From assembly GCF_003944755.1 (NCBI RefSeq), contig NZ_RWGU01000036.1, positions 1 to 57,823 on the forward strand: DNA of 57,823 nt, written 5' to 3'. Made by a program: the position numbers and the translations under genes. Below the pieces are notes generated by a model. That model ran no database searches. It worked only from the letters and a program-made list of their open reading frames with translations, and was not told where the DNA came from. Position 1 is the first letter of the stretch. Every line of letters begins with the position of its first letter. The stretch is from Rhodovulum robiginosum. Its GTDB lineage: Bacteria; Pseudomonadota; Alphaproteobacteria; Rhodobacterales; Rhodobacteraceae. Shown here one piece after another: positions 34,167-43,935 of the stretch.

Positions 34167-35333
34167 TCACTCCTTGAGATGGTCCAGCAGGCGGGCCATG
34201 AAGGCCTCGCCGGCGCGGAACTGGTCGAGCGTGATATATTCATCGGGCTGGTGCGCCTGGGCGATATCGCCTGGGCCGCAGATCACGGTGGAATAGCCGC
34301 CGCCCTGGAACTGCCCGGCCTCGGTGGCGTAGGCGACCGCGTGCGTGGCGTTGTCGCCGGTCAGCCGCCGTGTCAGCGCCTCGGCCGCGCCCTCCTGTTC
34401 GGGCAACAGCGGCGGGACGAAAAAGATATCTTCGACCTCGATGCGCGCCTCGGGGCGAACGGCCTGCATCGCGGCCTCGATGCGGCGGACCTCGTCGAGA
34501 TAGGTGTCGCGCCAGTCCTCCATCGGCTCGCTCGGCACGCAGCGGATATCGAGTGGAAAGCTGCAGTCGGCGGCGGTGATGTTATGCGCGGTGCCGCCGG
34601 CGATCTGGCCCACATGGAGCGTGGTCCAGGGCGGGTCGAACAGCGCGTCCGCGCCGCTCGCGGTCTTGGCGCGGTTGGCCTCGTTCTGGTCGTTGATCCA
34701 CATCACCAACCGCGCGGCCTCCATCACCGCCGACACGCCCGTGTGCAGGATCGATGAATGCACCTCGACCCCCTTCAGGCGGGTGCGAAAGCCGATATTG
34801 CCCTTCTGCCCGGTGACCACCTGCATCATCGAAGGCTCGCCCACGATGGCGATCTCGGCCATTGGAAAGCCCGCCTCGCGCATATGGGCGATCATCGGCG
34901 GCGCGCCGACGCAGCCGATTTCCTCGTCGCGGGACAGCGCCAGTTGCAGCGGGCGCGCCACGCCCAGCGCCTGCGCGCGCACGAGCGCCCAGATCGCCAG
35001 CGCATCGAACCCTTTCATGTCGCAGGTGCCCCGGCCATAGAGCCGCCCGTCGCGCTCGGTCACCTCGAACGGGTCAGAGGCCCAATTCTGACCGTCGACC
35101 GGCACCACGTCGCTATGGCCCGACAACAGCACGCCGCCGGGCGCTTTCGGTCCCACGTGGGCGTAAAGGCTGGCCTTGTCGCCGGCATCGTTGGGCACAC
35201 GCGTCACTGCGATGCCATGCTCGGCCAGGTACCCCTCGACCCAATCGACCAGCGCGAGGTTGCTATCGCGGCTGACCGTGGGGAAAGACACAAGCTTTTC
35301 AACAAGATGACGCGGCGTCAGCTCAGCGCCCAT
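34167..35333 (-). CDS. argE: Acetylornithine deacetylase-like M20 peptidase
   Basis: A 388-residue ArgE/DapE-type enzyme. Motifs: L-S-G-H-S-D-V-V-P-V-D-G (69-80, with the first metal His and Asp), G-R-G-T-C-D-M-K-G-F (98-107), D-E-E-I-G-C-V-G (136-143) and the dimerisation H-S-S region. ArgE removes the acetyl group from N-acetylornithine, but placement beside a second M20 enzyme and a peptide importer makes a catabolic deacylase equally likely. ATG 35333 is the first gene of a minus-strand operon divergent from the ABC importer (234 bp between). Confidence 0.85.
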   Translation of the reverse strand: MGAELTPRHLVEKLVSFPTVSRDSNLALVDWVEGYLAEHGIAVTRVPNDAGDKASLYAHVGPKAPGGVLLSGHSDVVPVDGQNWASDPFEVTERDGRLYGRGTCDMKGFDALAIWALVRAQALGVARPLQLALSRDEEIGCVGAPPMIAHMREAGFPMAEIAIVGEPSMMQVVTGQKGNIGFRTRLKGVEVHSSILHTGVSAVMEAARLVMWINDQNEANRAKTASGADALFDPPWTTLHVGQIAGGTAHNITAADCSFPLDIRCVPSEPMEDWRDTYLDEVRRIEAAMQAVRPEARIEVEDIFFVPPLLPEQEGAAEALTRRLTGDNATHAVAYATEAGQFQGGGYSTVICGPGDIAQAHQPDEYITLDQFRAGEAFMARLLDHLKE

Positions 35334-35567
35334 CGGAGATATCCCGTTCTAGCATGGGCTGAAGGTGATGCGGCGGGCAGCAGAGGTCAAGCCGCAATGC
35401 CCAAGCTATCAACGCCGCGCCGACCGGTCCGGCCGAGCTGAGGCGATGCGCGCAGGAAAAGGTTGCCGGGTGGGTTTTTCGTGATAACAATTTTTTTAAT
35501 CCCTGCGGGCCGGACGGCTTTGACGCAGGTAAAAAAGGCCGAAAGAATTCTGCTTCAGGGAGTTTCC
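35334..35567. promoter_or_regulatory. Divergent promoter region between hydrolase operon and ABC importer
   Basis: A 234-bp gap. The importer side has A/T-rich patches at 35475-35500 and 35529-35535, with TTGCCG (35463-35468) and TAACAA (35485-35490) spaced by 16 bases as a weak promoter candidate. CAGGGAG precedes the importer ATG. Divergent layout suggests joint control of uptake and hydrolysis; no regulator gene is nearby. Confidence 0.4.
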
Positions 35568-36572
35568 ATGCCCGATGGGGCGGCGCCCGTCCTCGATGTG
35601 AGGGACCTGCAGACCGTCTTCCGCACCCGCACGGGCGAGGTGCATGCGGTCAATTCCGTCAGTTTTCATCTCCAACCGGGCGAGCTTTTGGGCGTCGTTG
35701 GCGAGAGCGGCTCGGGCAAGTCGGTGACGATGATGTCGCTGATCGGGCTGTTGCCCTCGCCGCCGGCCGAGGTGCGCGCAGGCCGCGTGGAATTCGGCGG
35801 ACGCGACCTGTTGAAGGTGCGCGAGAAAGAGTTGCGCGCACTGCGCGGGGCGCGCATCGGCTTTGTCTTCCAGGACCCGATGACCAGCCTCAACCCGGTC
35901 TTTACCGTGGGCTACCAGCTACGCGAGCCGTTACGAAAGCACATGGGCATGGACAAGTCCGCCGCCCACAAACGCGCAGTCGAGTTGATGGACCTGGTGG
36001 GCATCCCCGACGCCGACCGGCGGCTGGAGGATTACCCGCACCAGTTTTCCGGCGGCATGCGCCAGCGGGTGATGATCGCGATCGCACTGGCCTGCGATCC
36101 GGAGGTGCTGATCGCGGATGAGCCCACGACGGCGCTGGATGTCACCATCCAGGCGCAAATCCTCGAACTGATGAAGGAGTTGCGACAGCGCCTCGGCATG
36201 GCGGTGATCTGGATCACGCACGATCTGGGGGTGATCGCGGGCATCGCCGACCGGGTGATCGTGATGTATGGCGGCCAGGTGGTGGAACAGGCCCCGGTGA
36301 AGGAGCTCTTCGCCAATCCGCAGCACCCCTATACCCGCGCGCTGTTGCAGACCGTGCCGCACCTGGAAGGCGCGCGCGCACCCCGGCTGAAGGTGATCGA
36401 GGGCCAGCCGCCCGTGCTGTCGGCGCCGCCGCGCGCCTGCCCCTTCCGTGCCCGCTGCAGCCATGCCTTCGACCGTTGCGCACGGGAAAACCCGGCCCGC
36501 GTGCCCGTTGGCCCAGGTCACGACGCCGCCTGTTTCTGGGATGCCGAGCGAGAGGCCCCGCGCGATGTTTGA
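35568..36572 (+). CDS. Peptide/opine ABC transporter ATP-binding protein (OppD/DppD type)
   Basis: A 334-residue ABC ATPase. Walker A is G-E-S-G-S-G-K-S (45-52); the signature is F-S-G-G-M-R-Q-R-V; Walker B leads into A-D-E-P-T-T-A-L-D. The C-terminal oligopeptide-transport extension includes [14 protein letters not shown], the four-cysteine iron-sulfur-like motif of this subfamily. The ATG at 35568 has CAGGGAG upstream; the frame opens earlier at 35463 but without conserved residues. First gene of a five-gene importer. Overlaps the second ATPase gene by eight bases. Confidence 0.93.
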   Translation: MPDGAAPVLDVRDLQTVFRTRTGEVHAVNSVSFHLQPGELLGVVGESGSGKSVTMMSLIGLLPSPPAEVRAGRVEFGGRDLLKVREKELRALRGARIGFVFQDPMTSLNPVFTVGYQLREPLRKHMGMDKSAAHKRAVELMDLVGIPDADRRLEDYPHQFSGGMRQRVMIAIALACDPEVLIADEPTTALDVTIQAQILELMKELRQRLGMAVIWITHDLGVIAGIADRVIVMYGGQVVEQAPVKELFANPQHPYTRALLQTVPHLEGARAPRLKVIEGQPPVLSAPPRACPFRARCSHAFDRCARENPARVPVGPGHDAACFWDAEREAPRDV

Positions 36573-37626
36573 TGCCCCCCGCCGCAAGCTGGTCGAGGTC
36601 AACGGCCTTAAGATGTATTTCCCGATCCATGGCGGCATCCTGCGCCGCCGGTTGGGCGAGGTGCGCGCCGTCGACGATGTTAGCTTTGACATCTACGAGG
36701 GCGAGACGCTGGGGCTGGTTGGCGAATCCGGCTGCGGAAAATCGACCTGCGGCCGGGCGGTGCTCAGGCTTTACGACATCACCGAGGGTTCGATCCGCAT
36801 CGACGGCGAAGAGATAGGCGATGCCGGGTACAAGCTCTTGCGCGCCAGGCGGCCCAAGATGCAGATGGTGTTCCAGGACCCGCAGGCCAGCCTCAACCCG
36901 CGCATGACCGTCGCCCGCATCATCGGCGAGCCGCTGGACGAGCACACGGCCCTGTCGAAACCCGAAAAGCTGGACCGCATCTACGAGTTGATGGACGCGG
37001 TGGGGCTGAACCGCAACTTTGCCAACCGCTACCCGCACGAGTTTTCCGGCGGCCAGCGCCAGCGGATCGGCATCGCCCGCGCGCTGGCGCTGAACCCCAA
37101 ATTCATCGTCTGCGACGAGCCCATCGCCGCGCTCGACGTCTCGATCCAGGCGCAGGTGGTCAACCTGCTGGAGGATCTGCAGTCGAAATTCGGCCTGACC
37201 TACCTGTTCATCAGCCACGATCTGTCGATGGTGCGCCATATCGCGACGCGCGTGGCGGTGATGTACCTGGGCAAGGTGGTGGAGCTTGCGCCGCGCGACG
37301 CGCTTTATGGCGCGCCGATGCATCCCTACACCCAGGCGCTCTTGTCGGCCGTGCCCGAGCCCGACCCCAATATCGAGACCCGCCGCGAGCACATCATCCT
37401 CAAGGGCGACGTTCCCTCGCCCGCCAACCCGCCCAAGGGCTGCAATTTCAGCACCCGCTGCCCGCAGGTGATGGATATCTGCCGCCAGATCGACCCCGAA
37501 TTCCGCGAGGTGGTCCCGGGCCACTATGCCGCCTGCCACCTGCACGACATTCAACAAACCCGGACCGCCGGCGAACCGGCGGCGCAAGAGGTAAGTCCGA
37601 GCGACCAACAAGGAGAGGTAACATGA
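36565..37626 (+). CDS. Peptide/opine ABC transporter ATP-binding protein (OppF/DppF type)
   Basis: A 353-residue ABC ATPase partnering the previous one. Walker A is G-E-S-G-C-G-K-S; the signature is [18 protein letters not shown] is Walker B plus D-loop. The C-terminal extension carries C-N-F-S-T-R-C-P and a later C-R-Q and C-H, as in OppF. The tail is ~20 residues longer than the last conserved Cys and reads into the binding-protein gene, overlapping its ATG by ATGA. An upstream in-frame ATG at 36541 is an alternative start; I chose 36565 for its overlap coupling with the first ATPase. Confidence 0.93.
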   Translation: MFDAPRRKLVEVNGLKMYFPIHGGILRRRLGEVRAVDDVSFDIYEGETLGLVGESGCGKSTCGRAVLRLYDITEGSIRIDGEEIGDAGYKLLRARRPKMQMVFQDPQASLNPRMTVARIIGEPLDEHTALSKPEKLDRIYELMDAVGLNRNFANRYPHEFSGGQRQRIGIARALALNPKFIVCDEPIAALDVSIQAQVVNLLEDLQSKFGLTYLFISHDLSMVRHIATRVAVMYLGKVVELAPRDALYGAPMHPYTQALLSAVPEPDPNIETRREHIILKGDVPSPANPPKGCNFSTRCPQVMDICRQIDPEFREVVPGHYAACHLHDIQQTRTAGEPAAQEVSPSDQQGEVT

Positions 37627-39320
37627 AACTGAGACACGCGCTTCTGGGCGCCGCCGCGACGCTGGCCTTCGCGCCCGCCGCGATGGCCGAGCGGGGCAGC
37701 GACGGCCAGGTGAACATCATCTACTGGCAGGCGCCCTCGACGATGAATCCCTATCTCTCGGGCGGCACCAAGGACCTGGAGGCGGCGAGCCTCGTGCTAG
37801 AGCCGCTTGCCCGCTACGACCAGGACGGCAACATGGTGCCGTGGCTGGCCGAAACGATCCCGACCGTCGAAAACGGCGGGGTGACCGAAGACCTGACCTC
37901 GATCACCTGGAAACTGAAGCCGGGGCTGAAATGGGCCGATGGCTCGCCAGTCACCTCGGCCGACGTGAAATTTTCGTGGGAATACTGCACCGCCGAGGGC
38001 GGCGGCTGCGCCCAGTCGGAGAAATACAACGACGTCGTTGATGTCGAGACGCCCGACGAGCTGACCGTCATCGTCAGGTTCGGCGTGGCCAAGCCGTTCC
38101 CCTACGGCCCCTTCGTGGGTGCGCAGGCGCCGGTCATCCAGGCCGCGCAATTCGCCGAGTGCCTGGGCGCCAAGGCGCCCGAATGCACCGACGCCAACTT
38201 CAAACCGCAGGGCACCGGCCCCTTCACCGTGGTCGATTTCCGGCCCAATGACGTGATCCAGCTGGAGGCCAACCCCAACTACCGCGACCCCGAAAAGCCC
38301 GCTTTCGCCTCTGTCCTGTTCAAGGGCGGCGGCGACGCGACGGCGGCCGGCCGTTCGGTGCTGGAAACCAGCGAGTTCGACTATGCGTGGAACCTGCAAC
38401 TGGCGCCCGATGTTCTGGCCAACATGGTGTCGGCCGGCAATGGCAAGATCGTGTCGGGCTTCGGCACGCTGGTCGAGCGGATCCTGATCAACATGACCGA
38501 TCCCTCGCCCGAACTGGGCGACCGCCGCTCGACCGTCGATACACCGCACCCCTTCCTGACCGACATGGCGGTGCGCCAGGCGCTGTCGATGGCCATCGAC
38601 CGCGAGCTTCTGGTGGAAATCGGGTATGGCGACGCCGGCCGGCCCACGTGCAACGTGCTGCCCGCGCCGGAAATCTACAAGTCCACCGCCAACGACGGCT
38701 GCCTGGTGCAGGATATCGAGCGCGCCAAGGCACTGCTGGACGAGGCCGGCTGGGTGCCCGGCCCCGACGGCGTGCGCGCCAAGGACGGCGTCCGGCTGAG
38801 CCTGCTCTACCAGACCTCGACCAACGCCGTGCGCCAGGACTTTCAGGCCCTGATCAAGCAGTGGTGGGAGGAAATCGGGGTCGAGACCGAGCTGCGCAAC
38901 ATCGACGCCAGCGTGTTCTTCGGCGGCGATCCGGGCAGCCCGGACACGTTCCAGAAGTTCTACGCCGACGTGGAAATGTACGCCAACAACTTCGACGGAA
39001 CCGACCCGGAATCCTACATGGCCAACTGGCTGTGCAAGGAAATCCCCAGCCCCGAGACCCAGTGGCAGGGCAACAACATCAACCGCTACTGCTCTGAGGC
39101 CTATGACGCGCTGGTGGCCGAGATGGCCGTGACCGGCGCTCTGGAAGAGCGTGCCGAGCTGGCCAAGGCGATGAACGACATGCTGATGCAGGAATACGTG
39201 ATCCTGCCTCTGGTCGACCGCGGCCGCGTGTCGGCGCATTCCAACACGCTGGGCGGTGTCGTGCTGAACACCTGGGACAGCGAGCTTTGGAACGTGGCCG
39301 ACTGGTACCGCATCGAGTGA
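37623..39320 (+). CDS. Periplasmic peptide/opine-binding protein (SBP family 5)
   Basis: A 565-residue binding protein with a signal peptide (cleavage after A-M-A, about residue 22). The mature start, [15 protein letters not shown], and the [14 protein letters not shown] motif (about 96-109) are hallmarks of family 5 (OppA/DppA) proteins. Four or more cysteines in the mature part could form disulfides. An unusually strong AAGGAGAGGT ribosome binding site sits inside the end of the preceding gene, in line with the need for excess binding protein. A stable hairpin follows its stop codon. Confidence 0.93.
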   Translation: MKLRHALLGAAATLAFAPAAMAERGSDGQVNIIYWQAPSTMNPYLSGGTKDLEAASLVLEPLARYDQDGNMVPWLAETIPTVENGGVTEDLTSITWKLKPGLKWADGSPVTSADVKFSWEYCTAEGGGCAQSEKYNDVVDVETPDELTVIVRFGVAKPFPYGPFVGAQAPVIQAAQFAECLGAKAPECTDANFKPQGTGPFTVVDFRPNDVIQLEANPNYRDPEKPAFASVLFKGGGDATAAGRSVLETSEFDYAWNLQLAPDVLANMVSAGNGKIVSGFGTLVERILINMTDPSPELGDRRSTVDTPHPFLTDMAVRQALSMAIDRELLVEIGYGDAGRPTCNVLPAPEIYKSTANDGCLVQDIERAKALLDEAGWVPGPDGVRAKDGVRLSLLYQTSTNAVRQDFQALIKQWWEEIGVETELRNIDASVFFGGDPGSPDTFQKFYADVEMYANNFDGTDPESYMANWLCKEIPSPETQWQGNNINRYCSEAYDALVAEMAVTGALEERAELAKAMNDMLMQEYVILPLVDRGRVSAHSNTLGGVVLNTWDSELWNVADWYRIE

Positions 39321-39326
39321 ACCTTC

Positions 39327-39350
39327 GGGGCGCCCCGACCGGGGCGCCCC
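39327..39350 (+). other. Intercistronic stem-loop after the binding-protein gene
   Basis: Two copies of the self-complementary GGGGCGCCCC at 39327-39336 and 39341-39350 can form a ten-base-pair stem with a four-base loop (GACC). There is no T tract, so it is not a simple terminator. Such hairpins after binding-protein genes usually protect the upstream mRNA from 3' exonucleases and lower expression of the permeases. Confidence 0.7.
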
Positions 39351-39381
39351 GCCCCAGACTTCTGACCCGAGGCGCCGCAAG

Positions 39382-40392
39382 ATGCTCACTTACACGATCC
39401 GCCGTCTGCTGATCGCGATACCGACGCTTTTGTTCATCAGTCTGATCATCTTTCTGGTGGTCACGCTGGCCCCCAGCGACCCCACCGCCAACCTGCCGCT
39501 GTCCATCCCGTCCGAGGTGCGCGCGCAGATCCGCGAATCGCTGGGGCTGAACGAGCCGTTGTTGGTGCGTTACCTGCTGTGGCTCCGGCAATTTTTCGTC
39601 TACGAACCGCTCCACATACTGGACCAGGCGTTTGGCTGGTCGCTGGCCACCGACGACATGCAGCGCATCCTCAGCTGGCAAACGCGCAGCCCCGTGGCCG
39701 ATTTGATCGTGCAGCGCATGCCGCAGACATTGTGGGTGGTGGGCACGTCCTACATCATCGGCGTGCTGATCGCGCTGCCCATCGGCATCGTCTCGGCCTA
39801 CCGGCAATATAGCTGGTTCGACCAGGTGGGCACCTTCGTGTCGATGGCGGGCTTTTCGGTTCCGACCTTCTTTACCGGGGTGCTGCTGATCGTGATCTTC
39901 TCGGTCCAGCTCGGCTGGTTCCCCTCGATCTACGACACCACGCACGAGGTGACCGACCTCGCCAGTTTCTGGGTTCAGGTCAAGCAGATGATCATGCCGG
40001 TGGCGGTGCTGGCGCTCTACAACGCCGCGCAGATCAGCCGCTTCATGCGCGCCTCGATGCTGGACAACCTCAACCAGGACTACGTGCGCACCGCGCGGGC
40101 CAAGGGGCTGAGCGAACAGGTTGTCGTGCTGGTCCACGTCCTAAGGAACTCGATGATCCCGGTGGTCACCGTCATAGCACTGGGGGTGCCCACGGTTTTC
40201 GGCGGCGCGATCATCACCGAGCAGGTGTTCAAGGTGAACGGTATCGGGCAGCTCCTGATCATCGCCATCCAGGGCGGCGACGTGCCCACGGTGCAGACGC
40301 TGACCTTCATCTTCGCGGTCCTGATCGTGCTTTTCAACCTGGTCGCCGATGTCCTCTACGGCCTGCTCGACCCGAGGATCCGCTATGACTGA
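39382..40392 (+). CDS. Peptide/opine ABC transporter permease (DppB type)
   Basis: A 336-residue inner-membrane permease with about six spans: the first at 7-30 and a large periplasmic loop before the second. The loop that contacts the ATPase is the EAA-type motif R-T-A-R-A-K-G-L-S-E followed by V-L-R-N-S-M-I-P-V. The N-terminal M-L-T-Y-T-I-R-R-L-L-I-A-I-P-T is the common DppB start. The periplasmic loop is somewhat longer than average for DppB (about residues 60-115). The stop overlaps the next permease by eight bases. Confidence 0.93.
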   Translation: MLTYTIRRLLIAIPTLLFISLIIFLVVTLAPSDPTANLPLSIPSEVRAQIRESLGLNEPLLVRYLLWLRQFFVYEPLHILDQAFGWSLATDDMQRILSWQTRSPVADLIVQRMPQTLWVVGTSYIIGVLIALPIGIVSAYRQYSWFDQVGTFVSMAGFSVPTFFTGVLLIVIFSVQLGWFPSIYDTTHEVTDLASFWVQVKQMIMPVAVLALYNAAQISRFMRASMLDNLNQDYVRTARAKGLSEQVVVLVHVLRNSMIPVVTVIALGVPTVFGGAIITEQVFKVNGIGQLLIIAIQGGDVPTVQTLTFIFAVLIVLFNLVADVLYGLLDPRIRYD

Positions 40393-41302
40393 CATGCCCG
40401 TGGAAGAGACCGAGATCATCCGCCCGCCGCGCAACCAGTGGCTGGACGTCTGGGACCAGTTCAAGACCCACAAGGGCGCGCTGATGGGGGCCGCGTTTTT
40501 CGTCTTCATCCTGCTGGCGGTGACCATCGGCCCGCTGATCTGGACGATCGACCCGACCTATATCGACATCCGCGCCCGCAATCAGGGCCCGAGCCTCGGC
40601 CACCCCTTCGGCACCGACCAACTGGGCCGCGACACGCTGGCCCGGATGCTTTCCGGCGGGCAGGTCTCGGTGGCCGTGGGCGTGGCGGCGATGGCACTGT
40701 CGCTGGTCGTGGGCACGTTCATCGGCGTGCTCGCGGGCTATTTCAGGCGGCTGGACGGCATTCTGATGCGGCTGACCGACCTCTTTCTCGCGCTGCCGCT
40801 GCTGCCGCTGCTGTTGGTCATCATCATGCTGTTCCGCGATGCCTTGCGGTCGGCCTTCGGCCCCGAGGGCGGCATCTTCATCCTGATCGTGGGGGTGATC
40901 GGGATCACCTCGTGGATGCAGACCGCGCGGATCGTGCGCGGCGACGTTCTGGCACTGAAAGAGCGCGAATTCGTCCTGGCGGCGCGGTCCATCGGCACGC
41001 CTTCGCATCGGATGATCACCCGGCACGTGTTACCCAACGTGCTGTCGCCGATCATGGTCTCGGCCACGCTGGGGATCGCCAACGCGATTATTACCGAAAG
41101 CGCGCTGTCGTTCCTCGGCCTCGGCTTTCCATCGGACTTTCCCACCTGGGGGCGGCTTTTGTTCGACTCCACCGATTACCTGCAGCAATACCCCGAGCGC
41201 GTGATCTGGCCGGGCCTCGCGATCTCGCTGACGGTGCTGAGCGTCAATTACATGGGCGACGGGTTGCGCGATGCGCTCGACCCGCGAATCCGGGGGCGCT
41301 GA
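40385..41302 (+). CDS. Peptide/opine ABC transporter permease (DppC type)
   Basis: A 305-residue permease, last gene of the importer. It has the DppC N-terminal span (about 32-55), F-G-T-D-Q-L-G-R-D-T-L-A-R (the universal DppC/OppC motif) and the EAA loop A-A-R-S-I-G-T-P-S followed by H-V-L-P-N-V-L-S-P. The start ATG at 40385 overlaps the DppB-type stop; an earlier in-frame Met at 40349 is inside that gene. No terminator with a T tract is seen in the following 250 bp. Confidence 0.93.
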   Translation: MTDMPVEETEIIRPPRNQWLDVWDQFKTHKGALMGAAFFVFILLAVTIGPLIWTIDPTYIDIRARNQGPSLGHPFGTDQLGRDTLARMLSGGQVSVAVGVAAMALSLVVGTFIGVLAGYFRRLDGILMRLTDLFLALPLLPLLLVIIMLFRDALRSAFGPEGGIFILIVGVIGITSWMQTARIVRGDVLALKEREFVLAARSIGTPSHRMITRHVLPNVLSPIMVSATLGIANAIITESALSFLGLGFPSDFPTWGRLLFDSTDYLQQYPERVIWPGLAISLTVLSVNYMGDGLRDALDPRIRGR

Positions 41303-41556
41303 AGCGCGCGGGCCAAGCGCGTGCGCGACCCGGGATGGCGGCCCGCGGCCCGACCGGGAATAAGAACGATCACCTCCGTTCCGCGCCGGGTGCAGAACGC
41401 CGGTGCCGCAGGCGCGGCGCTGTCGAAACCGGTGTTTTCACCACGCATAACCGCCCCGAACATCGGTCTCACCGGCCGCCGCCGCCTGCCCGGCGCCGGG
41501 CTTGATCGCCGCCCCGGTCTGGCGCAACAGGGCGCTATATCCAAGGAGACGCGCCC

Positions 41557-42633
41557 ATGTTCGAAAGTTTCGGCTTCGAGAACTTAACCGCCCCGCAGGC
41601 GGCCCCCTGGCTGGGGCTCATGATCGGTCTCGCCTTCGGGCTTTTGGCCGAGCTGACCGGGCTGTGCTTTCGCCGCGCCGTCACTGGCCGCGCAGAGACG
41701 CGCCGCCCGGCCCTGGGGCTGTGGATGGCCGCGCTCGGCACCGCCGTGCTGGGCACCCAGGGCGCGGCCATTGCCGGGCTGGTCGATTTTGGCGGGCACC
41801 GCTTTCTTGCCAGCGACCTGCCGGTTCTGGCGATCCTGGCCGGTGGCGCGATGTTCGGCGCGGGCATGGTGCTGGCGCGCGGATGCCTCTCGCGGCTGAC
41901 CGTGCTGACCGGCAGCGGCAATCTGCGGGCGGCGCTCGTCCTGCTCGTCGCCGCGCTGGTGGCCCATGCCACCCTGAAGGGCGTCCTGGCGCCCCTGCGC
42001 GTCGCGCTGTCTGATGTCACCCTGCCCCTCGGGGGCAGCCTTGCCGCCCTGCCGGGCGGGGCGCTGACATGGGCGGCCCTGATCGCGGCCGGCGCTTTCG
42101 CGCTGGCCTGCTGCTCGGGCGCGGGTCGGGGCCGGCTGGCGCTGGCGGCGCTTTTGGGTCTTTTGGTGCCCGCCGCCTGGCTCGGCACGGGCTTTCTTCT
42201 CTATGACGATTTCGACCCGATCCCGCTGGCCGGCCTGGCCTTCACCGGGCCCGCGGCCGAAACCCTCTTCTGGTCGGCGGCCTCGACCGCCATCGCGCCG
42301 GGGTTCGGCGTGGGGCTGATCGGCGGGGTGGTCGCGGGCGCGGCGGCCTCGGCGCTGGCCGCCGGCCGGTTCCGCTGGCAGAGCTTCGAAGGCCCGGGCC
42401 AGACCGGTCGCTACCTGGCGGGCGCCGTGCTGATGGGCACGGGCGGGGTACTGGCCGGCGGCTGCACCGTGGGCGCGGGGCTGGCGGGCATCCCGACGCT
42501 GGGCGTCTCGACCATCCTGGCCGTTCTGGCCATCGCCGGCGGCGCGCTGGCCACCGAGACCGCCCTCAATGGTCGATCTCGCGTCGGATACGCCGGATCA
42601 TCAGCCAGACAAGAAGCACCACAAAGGGGGTGA
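41557..42633 (+). CDS. YeeE/YedE-family (DUF395) transporter, possible thiosulfate/sulfur uptake
   Basis: A 358-residue protein with about nine or ten membrane spans. The conserved cysteine motifs of the YeeE/TsuA family are present: M-V-L-A-R-G-C-L-S-R (about 109-118) and L-A-G-G-C-T-V-G-A-G in the second half, plus an early T-G-L-C-F-R-R-A. TsuA members import thiosulfate through these cysteines, so a sulfur role is likely. AAGGAGA precedes the ATG. The last 68 bp overlap, tail to tail, the DUF3422 gene, so the final ~20 residues are constrained by two coding frames. Confidence 0.88.
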   Translation: MFESFGFENLTAPQAAPWLGLMIGLAFGLLAELTGLCFRRAVTGRAETRRPALGLWMAALGTAVLGTQGAAIAGLVDFGGHRFLASDLPVLAILAGGAMFGAGMVLARGCLSRLTVLTGSGNLRAALVLLVAALVAHATLKGVLAPLRVALSDVTLPLGGSLAALPGGALTWAALIAAGAFALACCSGAGRGRLALAALLGLLVPAAWLGTGFLLYDDFDPIPLAGLAFTGPAAETLFWSAASTAIAPGFGVGLIGGVVAGAAASALAAGRFRWQSFEGPGQTGRYLAGAVLMGTGGVLAGGCTVGAGLAGIPTLGVSTILAVLAIAGGALATETALNGRSRVGYAGSSARQEAPQRG

Positions 42634-43852
42634 TCGCCGCGGTCAGGATGCCCTTGCTCAGCCCCAATGGGTCGGCCAGCGGGTAGACCACGTAGGACGC
42701 CAGGCTGACCGCGTAATAGCTGATCGCAACCACCGACAAGCCCTCGACGGTGCGTTGCAGGCGCAGCTGCATGTCGGCCCGCTTGTCCATGCTGGCCAGC
42801 AGCTTCTGGTTCTGCGCCGAGCGTTCCACGTCGACCTGCGTGCGCAGCAGGTTCGCCGCGCGGGCCCCGCGGTCGGTCATCGCGTGCAGCCGCAATTCGG
42901 TCGATTTAACGGTGCGCATCGCCGGGTCGTAGCGGCGCATCATGAATTCGCGGAAGGTCTGGCGATGCTCAAATCGCACCTCGCGCAGCACCTCGATTCG
43001 CTGGTGCACGATCGCCTCGTAGGCCGAGGTCGCGGAAAACCGGAAGGCAGACTGTGCCGACAGGTTTTCCAGCTCGGCCGAGATGGCCAGCAGGCCCTTC
43101 AGCGTCTCTTCGGGCTGGCGCCCGCCGGTCGTCATCTCGCCCACGAGGTCGGTCAGCTCGGGGTCGAGTTCGGCGATGCGCGCCGACAGCTGCTGCGCGC
43201 GCGGCAGGCCCAGCATCGACATCGCCTTGTAGGTCTCGATCTCGCTGACCCGCTGCACGATCCGGCCGACGCGCCTTTCGCCCGCGCCGGGGCGCACGAA
43301 AAGCGCGAACCGCATGTGCCCGGCGCTGTCGATCCGGAAATCGGTGGCCATCACCGCGCAATCGTCGAGAATCGACGAACAGGCCAGGCTGTCGGGGGCG
43401 AACCAGTCGGCAAGGCGCCGGTTGATATCCTCCTTGGCTTCTTTCAGCTGCTCGACCCGGATCAGGGCCGAGGTCAGCCGGGACCCCGGCGCCTTGGCGA
43501 GCCAGTCTTCGGGAAACACCTCGAACGCCGCCGAGTCGAAGGGGCGCTCGCCCACGCCGGGAATAAAGATCGTGTAGGTCACGAACTCGGCATGGGATTC
43601 CCACTTGATCTTGTGCCGACCCATCGGGCCGAAGAAATGGGTCGCGCCGGGCTTGGGGTGCTGGGCGCCAAACCTGTCGAGCAAATCCAGCAGGTGCGCG
43701 CGATCGATGTTGCGGTCGCGGTTGACCGCGTCGCGCGGCGGCTTGATCGCCAGATAGGCCGCGTGGCAGGGCGGCGCGATCGCCGGGAAAGGCCGCGCGT
43801 GCAATTCGTTCGTCAGGATGTAGCGCAGCGGGTGGTCTTCGATGGGGCTCAT
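42566..43852 (-). CDS. DUF3422 family membrane protein
   Basis: A 428-residue protein with the DUF3422 opening (P-L-R-Y-I-L-T-N-E-L-H-A-R-P-F-P) and two C-terminal membrane spans (about 368-390 and 398-418) after a long helical soluble part. The family is widespread in alphaproteobacteria and has no assigned function; the helical region before the spans resembles CorA-like or other membrane-anchored coils only in outline. ATG 43852. Its 3' end overlaps the YedE-type gene by 68 bp on the opposite strand. Confidence 0.9.
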   Translation of the reverse strand: MSPIEDHPLRYILTNELHARPFPAIAPPCHAAYLAIKPPRDAVNRDRNIDRAHLLDLLDRFGAQHPKPGATHFFGPMGRHKIKWESHAEFVTYTIFIPGVGERPFDSAAFEVFPEDWLAKAPGSRLTSALIRVEQLKEAKEDINRRLADWFAPDSLACSSILDDCAVMATDFRIDSAGHMRFALFVRPGAGERRVGRIVQRVSEIETYKAMSMLGLPRAQQLSARIAELDPELTDLVGEMTTGGRQPEETLKGLLAISAELENLSAQSAFRFSATSAYEAIVHQRIEVLREVRFEHRQTFREFMMRRYDPAMRTVKSTELRLHAMTDRGARAANLLRTQVDVERSAQNQKLLASMDKRADMQLRLQRTVEGLSVVAISYYAVSLASYVVYPLADPLGLSKGILTAAITPFVVLLVWLMIRRIRREIDH

Positions 43853-43935
43853 GTGGGGCGCGGCCTTTTCGGGGGTCTTGTTCCTGTCCTAGCGCATGCG
43901 CGGCATTTGTAAACGCGGCAGCATGGCGGGGCGGG

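Noticed and set aside
33081-34757. Plus-strand frame of over 550 codons
   Set aside because: Antisense to two M20 genes with intact metal motifs; product has no recognisable fold.
35463-35567. Upstream extension of the first ABC ATPase to an earlier ATG
   Set aside because: The extra residues are not ABC-like and the ATG at 35568 has a proper ribosome binding site.
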